From Candidatus Nitrosotenuis chungbukensis (GTDB lineage Archaea; Thermoproteota; Nitrososphaeria; Nitrososphaerales; Nitrosopumilaceae), in NCBI RefSeq assembly GCF_000685395.1, contig NZ_AVSQ01000021.1:1-64000 (forward strand): a stretch of 64,000 nucleotides of DNA, written 5' to 3'. The notes under the pieces are model-generated. The model was given only the letters and a program-made list of their open reading frames with translations, was not told the DNA's origin and made no database searches. The position numbers were made by a program, and so were the translations under genes. This document shows, piece after piece, positions 8,422 through 17,284 of this stretch; the first letter of the stretch is position 1; each line of letters opens with the position of its first letter.

Positions 8422-8626
8422 TTTTTATCTCGATGACAATTTTCTGGTCGTTTTTAGAAGACTCTCGTATTGCCTCCAGCATCAAATCAATTGCCTCTTT
8501 CATGTTTGTTTTCAATTCATCTAAGGTATTTCCCTCACTTATTGCCCCTGGAAGCTCAAGACATTTTCCGGTAAAACCTTCCGGTGTTTTAATTACCTTG
8601 ACATTGAAAACTTGGACAGTCTCCAT
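8402..8626 (-). CDS. hicB: HicB-type antitoxin
   Basis: I start at ATG 8626 (METVQVFNVKVIKTPEGFTG); a TTAAATA box lies about 26 nt upstream (about 8651-8658), which favours this over the frame's first ATG at 8635. The sequence CLELPGAISEGNTLDELKTN is the HicB signature (partial RNase H-like fold). No C-terminal DNA-binding domain is visible in about 74 aa, so any repression would depend on another factor or on the HicA complex. Confidence 0.87.
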   Translation of the reverse strand: METVQVFNVKVIKTPEGFTGKCLELPGAISEGNTLDELKTNMKEAIDLMLEAIRESSKNDQKIVIEIKIEPPKQ

Positions 8627-8711
8627 ATCATACAATTCTTTTTTTTCTTATTTAAGCTTGTGAACGATGGTTCTCCTCATGCTACAAAGATATCAAGAAT
8701 TAATTTGCAAG

Positions 8712-11222
8712 TCAGGACAGTTTTGAGATTTGTCCTGTGCCATCAACAAAATACGATCTTAAAACTTTGCTTTGCGGGGTCTTTATTGTTATCTGAGCTG
8801 GCTCTTTGTCTACATCATATAATGATTGATCAATTTCAAGCACGATTTTTGCAGTCGTGATATTTCCTTCGAGATCTGAGATTTGGGATATTAAAAGAAG
8901 CGACGACCCGTTTCCAGATGACATGAGCCTTCCTTTTCCAAATATTACATCAAACACGGAATCGCCAATTATCAGCTCCCCACCTGTTACCTTGAATTTT
9001 GCTATTGGTCCCTGCGTGAGGGATTCAAGAAAGATCTCTCCTGAAAACGACAATCCTGCCTTGTTTACAGCCTTTGCCGTACCGTCAAGAATAACATTAA
9101 ACGACTGTGTTTGGTTCTCCAAAGTCTGACCGTAATACTTGCCTGCTTCAAGCTTTGAGAGAAGAGCCTGCACCCTTTGTTCGACATTTTCTTTTTTGTC
9201 GTTAAGCTCGTTGATAATAACTTCGGATTTTGCCTTTGCAAAGACTTCTCTTTCTTTTGGCTTTTCGCTGATATTTACTCCCAATAACGCGTTATCTCCA
9301 AGGCCTGCCACTTTTGAGGACAGTTTTAGTGCTGAAAGCTTTTCAATTTTCGCTGTAAAATTTTGACCTGACATCATCTCAGCTATTACAAGTCCGCGCT
9401 CGGCCATTTTTGGACCGAGTCCTTTTTCGCGCATTTTCTCGGCAATCTCAAGCCCACGCCCTTTGAATTTTTGGGCAACATCGGAATCTTCTTCCGGCTC
9501 GTCAACTGGTTTTTCTTCACTTACTTCCTCCTGGCCTGGTTCCTCCGGAATCGTCCCTGTTTCCTCTGCTGGCTGTTCCAGCAAAAGCATAGCGCCTGCA
9601 TTGGCAAGCGGCTCTGCCATCCCGTCGGGATCATCGGAGAAATATCCGTCACTTCCCGATGCAGGAAATCCCATGTCGATTACGGCCTGCTTTACCATCC
9701 TTACTTCGTCGGTACTGTGTGGCTTTGGATTTTCTGAAAGATACAGTGCGGCAATGCCTGCAACATGAGGGGCTGCCATGCTCGTGCCACTTTGCACGCC
9801 GTATCCCCCGTTTGCCCAAGTTGAAAGAATGCAGGTGCCGGGAGCCGCAAGATCAATTTTTCTTCCATAATTTGAAAAGAATGCAAATGTGTCATCCTGA
9901 TCGTCGAGGCAGCCTCTTGCTGCTTGTGAGCCTGGCTTGCCATCAAAATCAACCATTGCAGAAACAGTAATAACGTCTGGATGATTTGCAGGACTAAATG
10001 TCGACACGTCCTTTGCCTCATTTCCCGCTGCCGCAACATACACTATACCCTTGCTAACTGAGCGCGATATTGCGTCATCAAGTGCTTCACTTTTGCACTC
10101 ACAGCCAAGACTTAGATTCACAACTTCGATCTCACCTGCATTTCCAGTAACATAATCTATTCCTGCGATAAGCCAAGACATCCGTCCAACACCATCGTCG
10201 CCGAGAACCTTTACTGACCAAATGGTAGCGCCGGGGGCCGTTCCAACTATACCCAAATCATTGTCAAGTGCTGCCGCAATTCCTGCAACGTGTGTTCCGT
10301 GACCCATACTATCGTTTCCACCCTTGACACACATCACAAACGTGCCATCATTTGTACAGTCCACACTTTTTGCAACATTGACATTAAGATCAGCATGAGC
10401 AAGATCTACTCCGGAATCTACAATTGCCACATCGACTGGTACGCGCTCGTCCATACCGTCAATTTTTGCAACGGATTTTTCTGCATCGATTCGATTTATG
10501 CCAGTCGGCAATGTTTGTTCAAATTTAAATAAAACTTGGTCCTTTTCGACAAACTTTACACGGGGATCCCGACTCAGCTTATCAATAACGTCAGACGGAA
10601 TCTTTCCTGCAAGTCCGTTGAGCGCCTTGCTGTAAACAGATGCTGGGATCAAACCATGAGATCTTGCAACCTCTTGTGGCGATACGCCGTCTTGTAGAAC
10701 AACAATGTATCTATCCTCTGTTGCGGCTGCAACTGGCAACAGTTCCTTTATGGTTGGAACCCGTTCTGTTTTTGGTTTTTGCGGGGATGCGTTTTGCCCT
10801 TCTGTTTTTTGTTCTCTTTGTGCACCAGATTGTGATTGCGCTTGAGAGGGCTTTACCTCTGATTGCGCTTGGGGCTTTGATTCTGATTGTGCTTGGGGCT
10901 TTGATTCTGATTGTGCTTGGGGCTTTGATTCTGATTGCGTCTGGGGCTTTTCTGATTGCATCTGGGGCTTTTCTGATTGCGTCTGGGGCTTTTCTGATTG
11001 CGTCTGGGGCTTTTCTGATTGCGCTTGAGAGGGCTTTGATTCGGCGTCTTTGGTTTCTGATTTTTGTGAGGCTTCTTTTGCCTTTTCTTGGGCCTGTTTT
11101 GCCGTATCAGACTGTGCGTATACGGTATCGACTAAGTGAAAATCTGAATTGAAAGTTAGTGGTGAAAACACGCCTGCCAAAAGCATTGTAGACAAGATAA
11201 GTGCCGTTCTCACTCTTGTCAA
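8712..11222 (-). CDS. Secreted subtilisin-like serine protease (S8)
   Basis: This 836-aa protein has a signal peptide (about 1-36), a low-complexity region of QSEKPQT/QSESKPQA repeats (about 60-150), an inhibitor-I9-like propeptide (RYIVVLQDGVSPQEVARSHG and VKFVEKDQ, about 171-230) and a complete S8 catalytic domain. I place the catalytic Asp at 269 (VDSGVD), His at 308 (GHGTHVAG), oxyanion Asn at 401 (AAGNEA) and Ser at 481 (GTSMAAPHVAG). After about 560 come an acidic linker and a region not found in minimal subtilisins. The Q/S/E/P stalk probably spans the cell surface layer. Protein turnover outside the cell is inferred; all catalytic residues are present. Confidence 0.93.
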   Translation of the reverse strand: MTRVRTALILSTMLLAGVFSPLTFNSDFHLVDTVYAQSDTAKQAQEKAKEASQKSETKDAESKPSQAQSEKPQTQSEKPQTQSEKPQMQSEKPQTQSESKPQAQSESKPQAQSESKPQAQSEVKPSQAQSQSGAQREQKTEGQNASPQKPKTERVPTIKELLPVAAATEDRYIVVLQDGVSPQEVARSHGLIPASVYSKALNGLAGKIPSDVIDKLSRDPRVKFVEKDQVLFKFEQTLPTGINRIDAEKSVAKIDGMDERVPVDVAIVDSGVDLAHADLNVNVAKSVDCTNDGTFVMCVKGGNDSMGHGTHVAGIAAALDNDLGIVGTAPGATIWSVKVLGDDGVGRMSWLIAGIDYVTGNAGEIEVVNLSLGCECKSEALDDAISRSVSKGIVYVAAAGNEAKDVSTFSPANHPDVITVSAMVDFDGKPGSQAARGCLDDQDDTFAFFSNYGRKIDLAAPGTCILSTWANGGYGVQSGTSMAAPHVAGIAALYLSENPKPHSTDEVRMVKQAVIDMGFPASGSDGYFSDDPDGMAEPLANAGAMLLLEQPAEETGTIPEEPGQEEVSEEKPVDEPEEDSDVAQKFKGRGLEIAEKMREKGLGPKMAERGLVIAEMMSGQNFTAKIEKLSALKLSSKVAGLGDNALLGVNISEKPKEREVFAKAKSEVIINELNDKKENVEQRVQALLSKLEAGKYYGQTLENQTQSFNVILDGTAKAVNKAGLSFSGEIFLESLTQGPIAKFKVTGGELIIGDSVFDVIFGKGRLMSSGNGSSLLLISQISDLEGNITTAKIVLEIDQSLYDVDKEPAQITIKTPQSKVLRSYFVDGTGQISKLS

Positions 11223-11557
11223 TAGTAAAACTCGAATTTAAAAGGTACGCATGAAAGTATTTTTTCAAACCAAAAGAACCCGAGAGTTTGAATCCATACT
11301 TTTTTGATTCTAAAGGCCCGTCACACTAAACCCGCACTCACTGGAATGGGTCTAATGGACCAAGATACAGTTTTGGGACTTGGATCCTGCATTAATCCAC
11401 AATTATTGAAAATCACGGCAAGTTTCGCACATAAAGAAAATCATTGTCATTTTTCTTTATTTTTATGGCGTCATTCATTGGCACAACATTAATGAAAGCA
11501 CTAGATTACTGCGTCCAAAGTCAATGCAAAGAAGAGCGTTTTAAAAGATTATCAGGC
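11223..11557. repeat. Degraded, rearranged duplicate of the TPR/antitoxin junction
   Basis: Positions 11371-11455 closely match 7602-7686 (shared runs include AAGTTTCGCACATAAAGAAA and AATCCACAATTATTGA). Directly after, 11456-11485 matches 7477-7505 (CTTTATTTTTATGG then TCATTCATTGG). In the original, these two segments are in the opposite order. No intact frame remains, so this is a dead fragment. Nothing else is evident in 11223-11370 or 11486-11557 apart from the subtilisin promoter region. Confidence 0.6.
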
Positions 11558-11947
11558 CTATCCCGGCAGTTTTATCCTGACTTTGTCAAGTATTCGTTCT
11601 GCCACTTTTATCGAGTTTTCCGCCTCCTTTGGCTTCATCATGTCGGGTTGGTATTCGGAGGCATTTTTGAGGCGAATTAGTGACTTGTATTGCTTTTCAA
11701 TGTCATCTTGCTCCTGTGGCGTAAGTATGGATTTGGTAAGCGATGGCGGATTTGCATGTTGTCCGGAGGAACGTTTTCCCAGAAAGTATGTAGTGAGGGC
11801 ATCCAGTGCATTAATGGCACTATGAACCGCATTCATGACTGCAGCATCGTACGCTCCTTCTCTTAGTGCGATTTTTGAAACTTTAAGTGATTTCTCTGCC
11901 TTGGCAAGGTATCCGGCATATTTTCCCTTGTCAAGATCTCTTGTCAT
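11558..11947 (-). CDS. HEPN-domain protein, toxin partner of the MNT protein
   Basis: This 129-aa, all-helical protein begins YLAKAEKSLKVSKIALREGA, then AAVMNAVHSAINALDALTTY, typical of HEPN proteins next to minimal nucleotidyltransferases. A possible R-x4-H motif is RSSGQH at about 69-74. HEPN toxins of this type are RNases neutralised by the MNT partner. The start ATG 11947 overlaps the stop of the upstream nucleotidyltransferase gene in ATGA. Confidence 0.8.
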   Translation of the reverse strand: MTRDLDKGKYAGYLAKAEKSLKVSKIALREGAYDAAVMNAVHSAINALDALTTYFLGKRSSGQHANPPSLTKSILTPQEQDDIEKQYKSLIRLKNASEYQPDMMKPKEAENSIKVAERILDKVRIKLPG

Positions 11948-12555
11948 TTGCCAGGAACGATCCTCTTGCCAGATATCATGATATGATTGCCGATGATTGA
12001 CTGCACAAGAGATCCCTTTTGCTTAGCCTTGAACTCTTTTTCCGTGAATATTATTGGGGACAGGTTTCCATTAAATCTGGTAGATATTGGCATTCCCGCC
12101 TCAGCTACCAGTGCAATGGCATGATCATGATCATTTGATATTATGAGTAGATCAATATCGCTATCTATTTTTTCTTCAGCGCTTGCCACGCTTCCAAAAA
12201 TTGCAGCAGTTATGATTTTTTTTGTGTCAAGGTGTTTTCTTAAAGTCTGGATCAATTCACTGATGGTGTTTTTCTCTGCATTTACTATTGGCTCTATTAT
12301 TTTGTTGAAAATGTAGCTTTTCTCATTTAGCTCCAAATGGTATGCTCTTCCTATTGGCTGAATGTTTATGATGCCAAGTTTTTCAAGATCATGAACCGTC
12401 AGGGCAGTCTCATTGATAGAAACGTGTGCCGTATTAGCGAGCCCCCGGACAGTGAAGACCTTGCCCCTATAGCGTATCATCGTTCTAAGCAAGGCAATGG
12501 CTACCTTGTTTCCAAGCACGTGTTCCAGATATACGTGTAGCAGCATTGGTCTCAT
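11944..12555 (-). CDS. MNT nucleotidyltransferase with N-terminal winged helix (antitoxin)
   Basis: This 203-aa protein has a winged-helix DNA-binding region (about 15-75, VRGLANTAHVSINETALTVH) and a minimal nucleotidyltransferase domain. Its active site motif runs from G121-S122 to D133-I-D135 (SDIDLLIIS). MNT antitoxins modify or block HEPN toxins; the winged helix could repress the operon. Two direct copies of TATATTTAAGACATA (12569-12583 and 12589-12603), 20 bp apart, lie just upstream and include the TATA box. Confidence 0.82.
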   Translation of the reverse strand: MRPMLLHVYLEHVLGNKVAIALLRTMIRYRGKVFTVRGLANTAHVSINETALTVHDLEKLGIINIQPIGRAYHLELNEKSYIFNKIIEPIVNAEKNTISELIQTLRKHLDTKKIITAAIFGSVASAEEKIDSDIDLLIISNDHDHAIALVAEAGMPISTRFNGNLSPIIFTEKEFKAKQKGSLVQSIIGNHIMISGKRIVPGK

Positions 12556-12568
12556 AGTATGTTTGTCC

Positions 12569-12603
12569 TATATTTAAGACATATGTAATATATTTAAGAC
12601 ATA
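12569..12603 (-). promoter_or_regulatory. Promoter of the MNT-HEPN pair with 20-bp-spaced direct repeats
   Basis: TATATTTAAGACATA occurs twice with a 20-bp period, each copy holding a TATA-like TTAAATAT on the minus strand. The proximal copy lies about 20 nt before ATG 12555. Two helical turns of spacing fit side-by-side binding of the winged-helix protein; that is inference. Confidence 0.45.
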
Positions 12604-12736
12604 AAACTTGGCACATTAACTCTTTAGGCGCAGCATGAGCCAGAAGACAGATTATGGATTATTCCACAATCATCACGGCAACAGAACGTGACAAAACCAG
12701 TATATATTTAGAAAAACCCCATTCCAGTAGATACAA

Positions 12737-15226
12737 TTGAAGATCCCAAGGATTAGTTCAGCATTAAAGGCAGTCGAGCTAAAGCAGACACCCGCGCCCC
12801 TGATAATAGGCGAGAGGCTAAACACCCAGGGCTCAAAGAGGGCAAAGCAGCTAGTCTTATCAGACGATTTTGACGGGCTAATCGACTTGGCAAGAGAGCA
12901 GGTCGAAGACGGGGCGCACTGCCTTGACGTGTGCGTTGCCACGACAGAGAGGGCAGACGAGCTGGAATTTATGAAAAAACTGGTAAAACGGCTGTCACTT
13001 GAGATTGACGCGCCGCTAGTCATTGACTCTACTGACCCAAGCGTGATAGAGTCAGCCATACAGCAGATACCTGGCAGGCCGATGATCAATTCTATCAACC
13101 TGGAAGGCGACGGCAGCAGGTTCCACAGGCTTGCGCCACTAATGGCAAAGTACGGGCTGCCTGCAGTCGCACTGTGCATCGGACCCAAGGGAATGGCAAA
13201 GACCCCGCAGGAAAAAGTGGAAACTGCAGAACTGCTATACCAGACTGGGAAAAAATACGGATTAAGAGAGGACCAGTTCGTATTTGACGTTCTGACATTT
13301 ACGCTTGCAACAGGCGAGGCGGAATTTTTGGACGCTGGAAAAAACACGCTAGACGGAATCAGGCTGGTAAAGCAGAGGTTCCCAAACGCGTTCACAGTTT
13401 TAGGATTAAGCAACATCAGCTTTGGGCTATCACCTGCAGCTAGAAAGATTCTCAATTCAATATTTCTGTATCACGCGGTAAAGTCAGGCCTTGATGCGGC
13501 AATAGTCAACGCAAAGGAAATCATCCCGTATCCTGAAATTTCAGAAAAGGAGAAAACGCTAGTCGAGAATCTCATATTTAACAAGACGCAGAACGCCCTT
13601 GCAGACGTGATATCGCACTTTGAAAACTCGGGCAAGGTATCTAGCCTATCAAAAAAAGTCGAGGTCGACCCCACGTGGAGTGCGGCAAGACGCGCCAACT
13701 TTAGAATAGTAAACAGGCTAAAGGACGGAATAGAGCGAGACGTGGTCTTGGCCATAAAGGAAAAGATCCCGCAGGACATACCAGTTGAGGAGGTAAACGG
13801 AATACCTGTCCTCAGGGCAAAAAAAGAGACAACGCATGCTGCCGCGATACAGACCCTAAATGACGATCTATTACCTGCGATGAAGGAGGTAGGCGACAAG
13901 TTCGGCGCAGGCGAGCTTATCCTGCCATTTGTCCTCAAGTCAGCAGAGTGCATGAAGGCATCAGTTGTGGAACTTGAAAAATACCTCCTAAAAGAAGAGG
14001 GAACAAGCAAGGGAAAACTGGTCCTAGGAACGGTATACGGGGACGTGCACGACATTGGAAAAAACCTGGTCAAGACCATCTTTGAGAACAACGGCTATAC
14101 GGTATACGACATGGGAAAGCAGGTGCCGCTCCAGAAATTTGTAGAAAAGATAAACGAGGTAAAGCCAGACGCCATAGGGCTGTCAGCATTGCTGGTCTCA
14201 ACGTCAAAGCAGATGCAGTATTTTGTGGAATATGCAAGGCAGAACGAAATGAAAATTCCCGTCTTGTGCGGGGGCGCCGCCATCAATAGCAACTACATCA
14301 ACAGAATAGCAAAGGAGGGCGGCATTTACCAGTCCGGCGTGTTTTTCTGCAGGACAATGTTTGACGGGCTAAAGACAATGGACAGGATTATTTCAGAAAA
14401 AGACGTTTTGATAAAAGAATGGAAGGAAAAAGTGGAAAAGTGGAAGGAGACCAAGGTGGAAAAGGCAGATCACTCGGATCTTCCCCACAGCGGAATAAGG
14501 CCAGTCACCCCTCCTGTCGCACCCATATTGGGAAGGCCGATCCGGCTAGGGCCGGGCGACATTGATTTGGAGCAGGTGTGGTCATACCTTTCCAAGAAAT
14601 CCCTGTTTTCGCTGTCGTGGGGCCTTCGTGGAAACAGCATGAAGGACGCAGATGCAGAAGGCGAGAAAATCCTAGGGGAATGGAAGAAAAAGGTGGTTGC
14701 AGAAAAACTGTTCGAGCCAAAAATAGTGTACGGGTATTTTGCATGCCACAACAAAGACGGGAGGCTGGCAGTAGACTATCCAGGAGGCTGCGTAGAGTTT
14801 GACTTTCCGCGGTCTGCGCAGAGCAAGCATTTGTGTCTTAGCGACTACTTTGGGGAAAATGACGTCGTGGCATTTCAGGCAGTGACGGTAGGGCAGAGAA
14901 CCCAGGACATAATCGACAAATGGAACAAGGACGACCATTACACCGATGCGTATTACCTGCACGGACTGGCAGTGGAGACAGCAGAAGCCCTGGCAGAAAT
15001 GACACAAAAGAGAATCCAGGACGAGTTGGGGATAGGAAAAAGGGGCCTGCGGTACTCGTGGGGATATCCCAGCTGCCCAGATGTGTCCCAGCACCATTTG
15101 GTGTGGAAGATATTACAGCCTGAAGAATCAGGCATGACACTTACCGAGGCAGGGCAAATCATCCCGGAGCAGTCCACTGCGGCCATCGTGGTGCATCATC
15201 CAGATGCAGAATATTTTGTGTTGTGA
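12737..15226 (+). CDS. metH: Methionine synthase (cobalamin-dependent) without homocysteine domain
   Basis: This 829-aa protein has a pterin-binding barrel (about 20-290, IIGERLNTQGSKRAKQL), a cobalamin cap (about 365-415), a B12-binding domain with D436-V-H438-D-I-G441 (His as the lower cobalt ligand) and a C-terminal S-adenosylmethionine reactivation domain (about 590-829; GYPSCPDVSQH, HPDAEYF). It transfers a methyl group from methyl-pterin via B12 to homocysteine. The N-terminal homocysteine/zinc domain of bacterial MetH is absent and no such gene lies in this window; a separate gene elsewhere is expected. The start is TTG 12737 after a TATATATTTAG box at about 12700. The last 31 bp overlap the convergent ATPase gene. 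Confidence 0.93.
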   Translation: MKIPRISSALKAVELKQTPAPLIIGERLNTQGSKRAKQLVLSDDFDGLIDLAREQVEDGAHCLDVCVATTERADELEFMKKLVKRLSLEIDAPLVIDSTDPSVIESAIQQIPGRPMINSINLEGDGSRFHRLAPLMAKYGLPAVALCIGPKGMAKTPQEKVETAELLYQTGKKYGLREDQFVFDVLTFTLATGEAEFLDAGKNTLDGIRLVKQRFPNAFTVLGLSNISFGLSPAARKILNSIFLYHAVKSGLDAAIVNAKEIIPYPEISEKEKTLVENLIFNKTQNALADVISHFENSGKVSSLSKKVEVDPTWSAARRANFRIVNRLKDGIERDVVLAIKEKIPQDIPVEEVNGIPVLRAKKETTHAAAIQTLNDDLLPAMKEVGDKFGAGELILPFVLKSAECMKASVVELEKYLLKEEGTSKGKLVLGTVYGDVHDIGKNLVKTIFENNGYTVYDMGKQVPLQKFVEKINEVKPDAIGLSALLVSTSKQMQYFVEYARQNEMKIPVLCGGAAINSNYINRIAKEGGIYQSGVFFCRTMFDGLKTMDRIISEKDVLIKEWKEKVEKWKETKVEKADHSDLPHSGIRPVTPPVAPILGRPIRLGPGDIDLEQVWSYLSKKSLFSLSWGLRGNSMKDADAEGEKILGEWKKKVVAEKLFEPKIVYGYFACHNKDGRLAVDYPGGCVEFDFPRSAQSKHLCLSDYFGENDVVAFQAVTVGQRTQDIIDKWNKDDHYTDAYYLHGLAVETAEALAEMTQKRIQDELGIGKRGLRYSWGYPSCPDVSQHHLVWKILQPEESGMTLTEAGQIIPEQSTAAIVVHHPDAEYFVL

Positions 15227-17172
15227 TGGGGGATGACGAACACTGTAACATTTTCAGCTTCACTGCCAAGTTTGTCTTTTATCTTCTGAATACTTTTACT
15301 TTTTGACCACACATGACATTCATCAAATCCCAAATCTTTCCATTTTGTCATGTTTAATCTAACTTGCTCAGGATGAGCCTTAGCATGCGATTTTGATTCA
15401 ATTTCAACTGAGATTGTAATATCGTTTTCATAATCGTGAACTATGAGATCAGGTCGCATTTCATGTTCTTTGATATATTGATTAGCTAAAGAGATAAAGA
15501 ATTTCTTTTCAAGATAATAATCATACACTTTATGTGTTATTTCGTTTATGTCTTCTGCAGTTCCAATGGATTCGAATGTTTCTGGAAAATAACATTTTCG
15601 GGCATTTTCAGAAAGAGCATACTCATGCATGAATATAGGACCAAATTTTTTTGACTTGGAGATTACAATTACATTGTCATTACTGAGTGCTCGAATAACT
15701 TCACTTGTTTTATCCCTGTGAATACTTTTCACACCTTCTACTATTTGTGCTAGATTTCCATTTCTATTACGCAAAAATAAAATAACATCCCATTCATCTT
15801 TAGTTCTAAATTCTGCATCGAGTTGACTCAGCCATGCGATTTTCTTGCTCGTTTTTGAATCAAACGTAGATTCAATAATCTCTTTTGAGCCATATTGATC
15901 TTTCATTTTTTGAATAAATTGATTTGTTTCAAATTCAGACAAAACTAGTGGTGGGGGAGGGAGTGCATGGAATTGAATTGGCATATTTTGTTGACATCCA
16001 AGAGGAGGTCGGATTTTTGCAGTAAAGATGAAATCAGGTTGTGTTGTTATTTGATCAGTAATTTCTTGTGAAAAACGAGGATCAATTATTCTAGATATGT
16101 TTCCAGCATCAGATCCAGACATTCTTCCATAAATCTGCGTAGACGTGTTACCCACTACTGTTTCAAGAATTTCTGGGCTTATCTGCGCTATATTCTGATG
16201 AGATAAAATCAAACCTAGATTATATGAACGAGATTGAGAAAGAATCGTCAATAAAATTGACATATCAGATATTTTTTGAAATTCATCCAGCGTTAAAATA
16301 ACGAGACTTCGTTTGTCAGATTCAATTTTACTAGCTCGTTCTTGAATCATAAACCAAATTTTTATCACGATTGTCATTATTGCCAAACCACGTACATGTT
16401 TTGGTGTCTCAGTGTCAGATATTCTAAAAATTGTAATATTTCCAGGCTGTAATATTTTTTCAAAATCAACAGTTGTTTTCTTGACCCCAAATTTCTTTCT
16501 CAAATACTGTTCGGTAACAAACACCTCAAGCCTATTCAGAAGTGGAATCCATGCATCTTTTGGAAGTGATGAGATAGAGTCCAACGCAACTTCCATTTCA
16601 GGCCCAGTGACATTTTTGAAAATTTGTCTAATTTGTCCAAGCTCCGCAGGCCCATATTTTTGCAATTTTATAATCATATAATATAGATCTATGATCATCG
16701 GAGAATCAGTATTTGAGTACAGATAATGCAATAACAAACGCAAAATTCGTTCCATTTGGACATATGTTTGATGTTGTGAATACAGGTCTCGAAACATCTC
16801 TATTAGATGTCCAACCATTCGGCTCACGACATTATTACGTTGTGATTCATGGTACTTTGGAAGTTCAAGTAGGTTTACAGCGAAATCAATATGATTGATA
16901 TCCAAATAGGTTACATTGTTGTTATCAAATGAGATTTTATCGCATTGACGCAAAAATAGCATTGCGTCTTCATCTTTAATGTCAATATAGATAGCGGAAC
17001 TATGCAGAGTGTCAGTGTAATTTGCGCATTCCAGATGTTTGTACAAATTTCGGATCAAAGTGGATTTGCCACTACCGGAACCTCCAAGAAGATACAAATG
17101 TCGTGATAGGTCTTCGGGTGCGATTCCCACTATGTTTTCCTTCAACGAATTGGATAGGCTGCCAAACTCCAT
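15196..17172 (-). CDS. VirD4/TraG-HerA-like ATPase fused to winged helix and PD-(D/E)xK-like domain
   Basis: This 658-aa protein has an additional-strand ATPase of the HerA/FtsK group. Walker A is G30-G-S-G-S-G-K36-S-T and Walker B is LVILTLDE (D297-E298). A conserved SRSYNLGLILSHQ follows (about 313-325). After about 450 comes a winged-helix-like region (DEWDVILFLRNRNGNLAQI), and residues 572-658 resemble a PD-(D/E)xK nuclease (D575, E592-S-K594, then a Q/HVW region). Coupling ATPases of this kind pump DNA in conjugation; the nuclease-like tail is unusual. The upstream 395-aa gene probably supplies the usual N-terminal domain. The gene is AT-rich and marks the start of the island; its 3' end overlaps metH by 31 bp. 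Confidence 0.78.
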   Translation of the reverse strand: MEFGSLSNSLKENIVGIAPEDLSRHLYLLGGSGSGKSTLIRNLYKHLECANYTDTLHSSAIYIDIKDEDAMLFLRQCDKISFDNNNVTYLDINHIDFAVNLLELPKYHESQRNNVVSRMVGHLIEMFRDLYSQHQTYVQMERILRLLLHYLYSNTDSPMIIDLYYMIIKLQKYGPAELGQIRQIFKNVTGPEMEVALDSISSLPKDAWIPLLNRLEVFVTEQYLRKKFGVKKTTVDFEKILQPGNITIFRISDTETPKHVRGLAIMTIVIKIWFMIQERASKIESDKRSLVILTLDEFQKISDMSILLTILSQSRSYNLGLILSHQNIAQISPEILETVVGNTSTQIYGRMSGSDAGNISRIIDPRFSQEITDQITTQPDFIFTAKIRPPLGCQQNMPIQFHALPPPPLVLSEFETNQFIQKMKDQYGSKEIIESTFDSKTSKKIAWLSQLDAEFRTKDEWDVILFLRNRNGNLAQIVEGVKSIHRDKTSEVIRALSNDNVIVISKSKKFGPIFMHEYALSENARKCYFPETFESIGTAEDINEITHKVYDYYLEKKFFISLANQYIKEHEMRPDLIVHDYENDITISVEIESKSHAKAHPEQVRLNMTKWKDLGFDECHVWSKSKSIQKIKDKLGSEAENVTVFVIPHHNTKYSASG

Positions 17173-17284
17173 TTCGACTGATTTTGATATAGTATTTATT
17201 GTTCTTAAAGATCCGCTTTTAGTACTTTATTAACATCATACTAAATTACACGATTTTTTTGTGTATATCCAGATTATCAGTTCA

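Noticed and set aside
12600-12736. Cobalamin riboswitch upstream of metH
   Set aside because: The space between the TATA-like box and TTG 12737 is only about 30 nt, too short for a cobalamin riboswitch.
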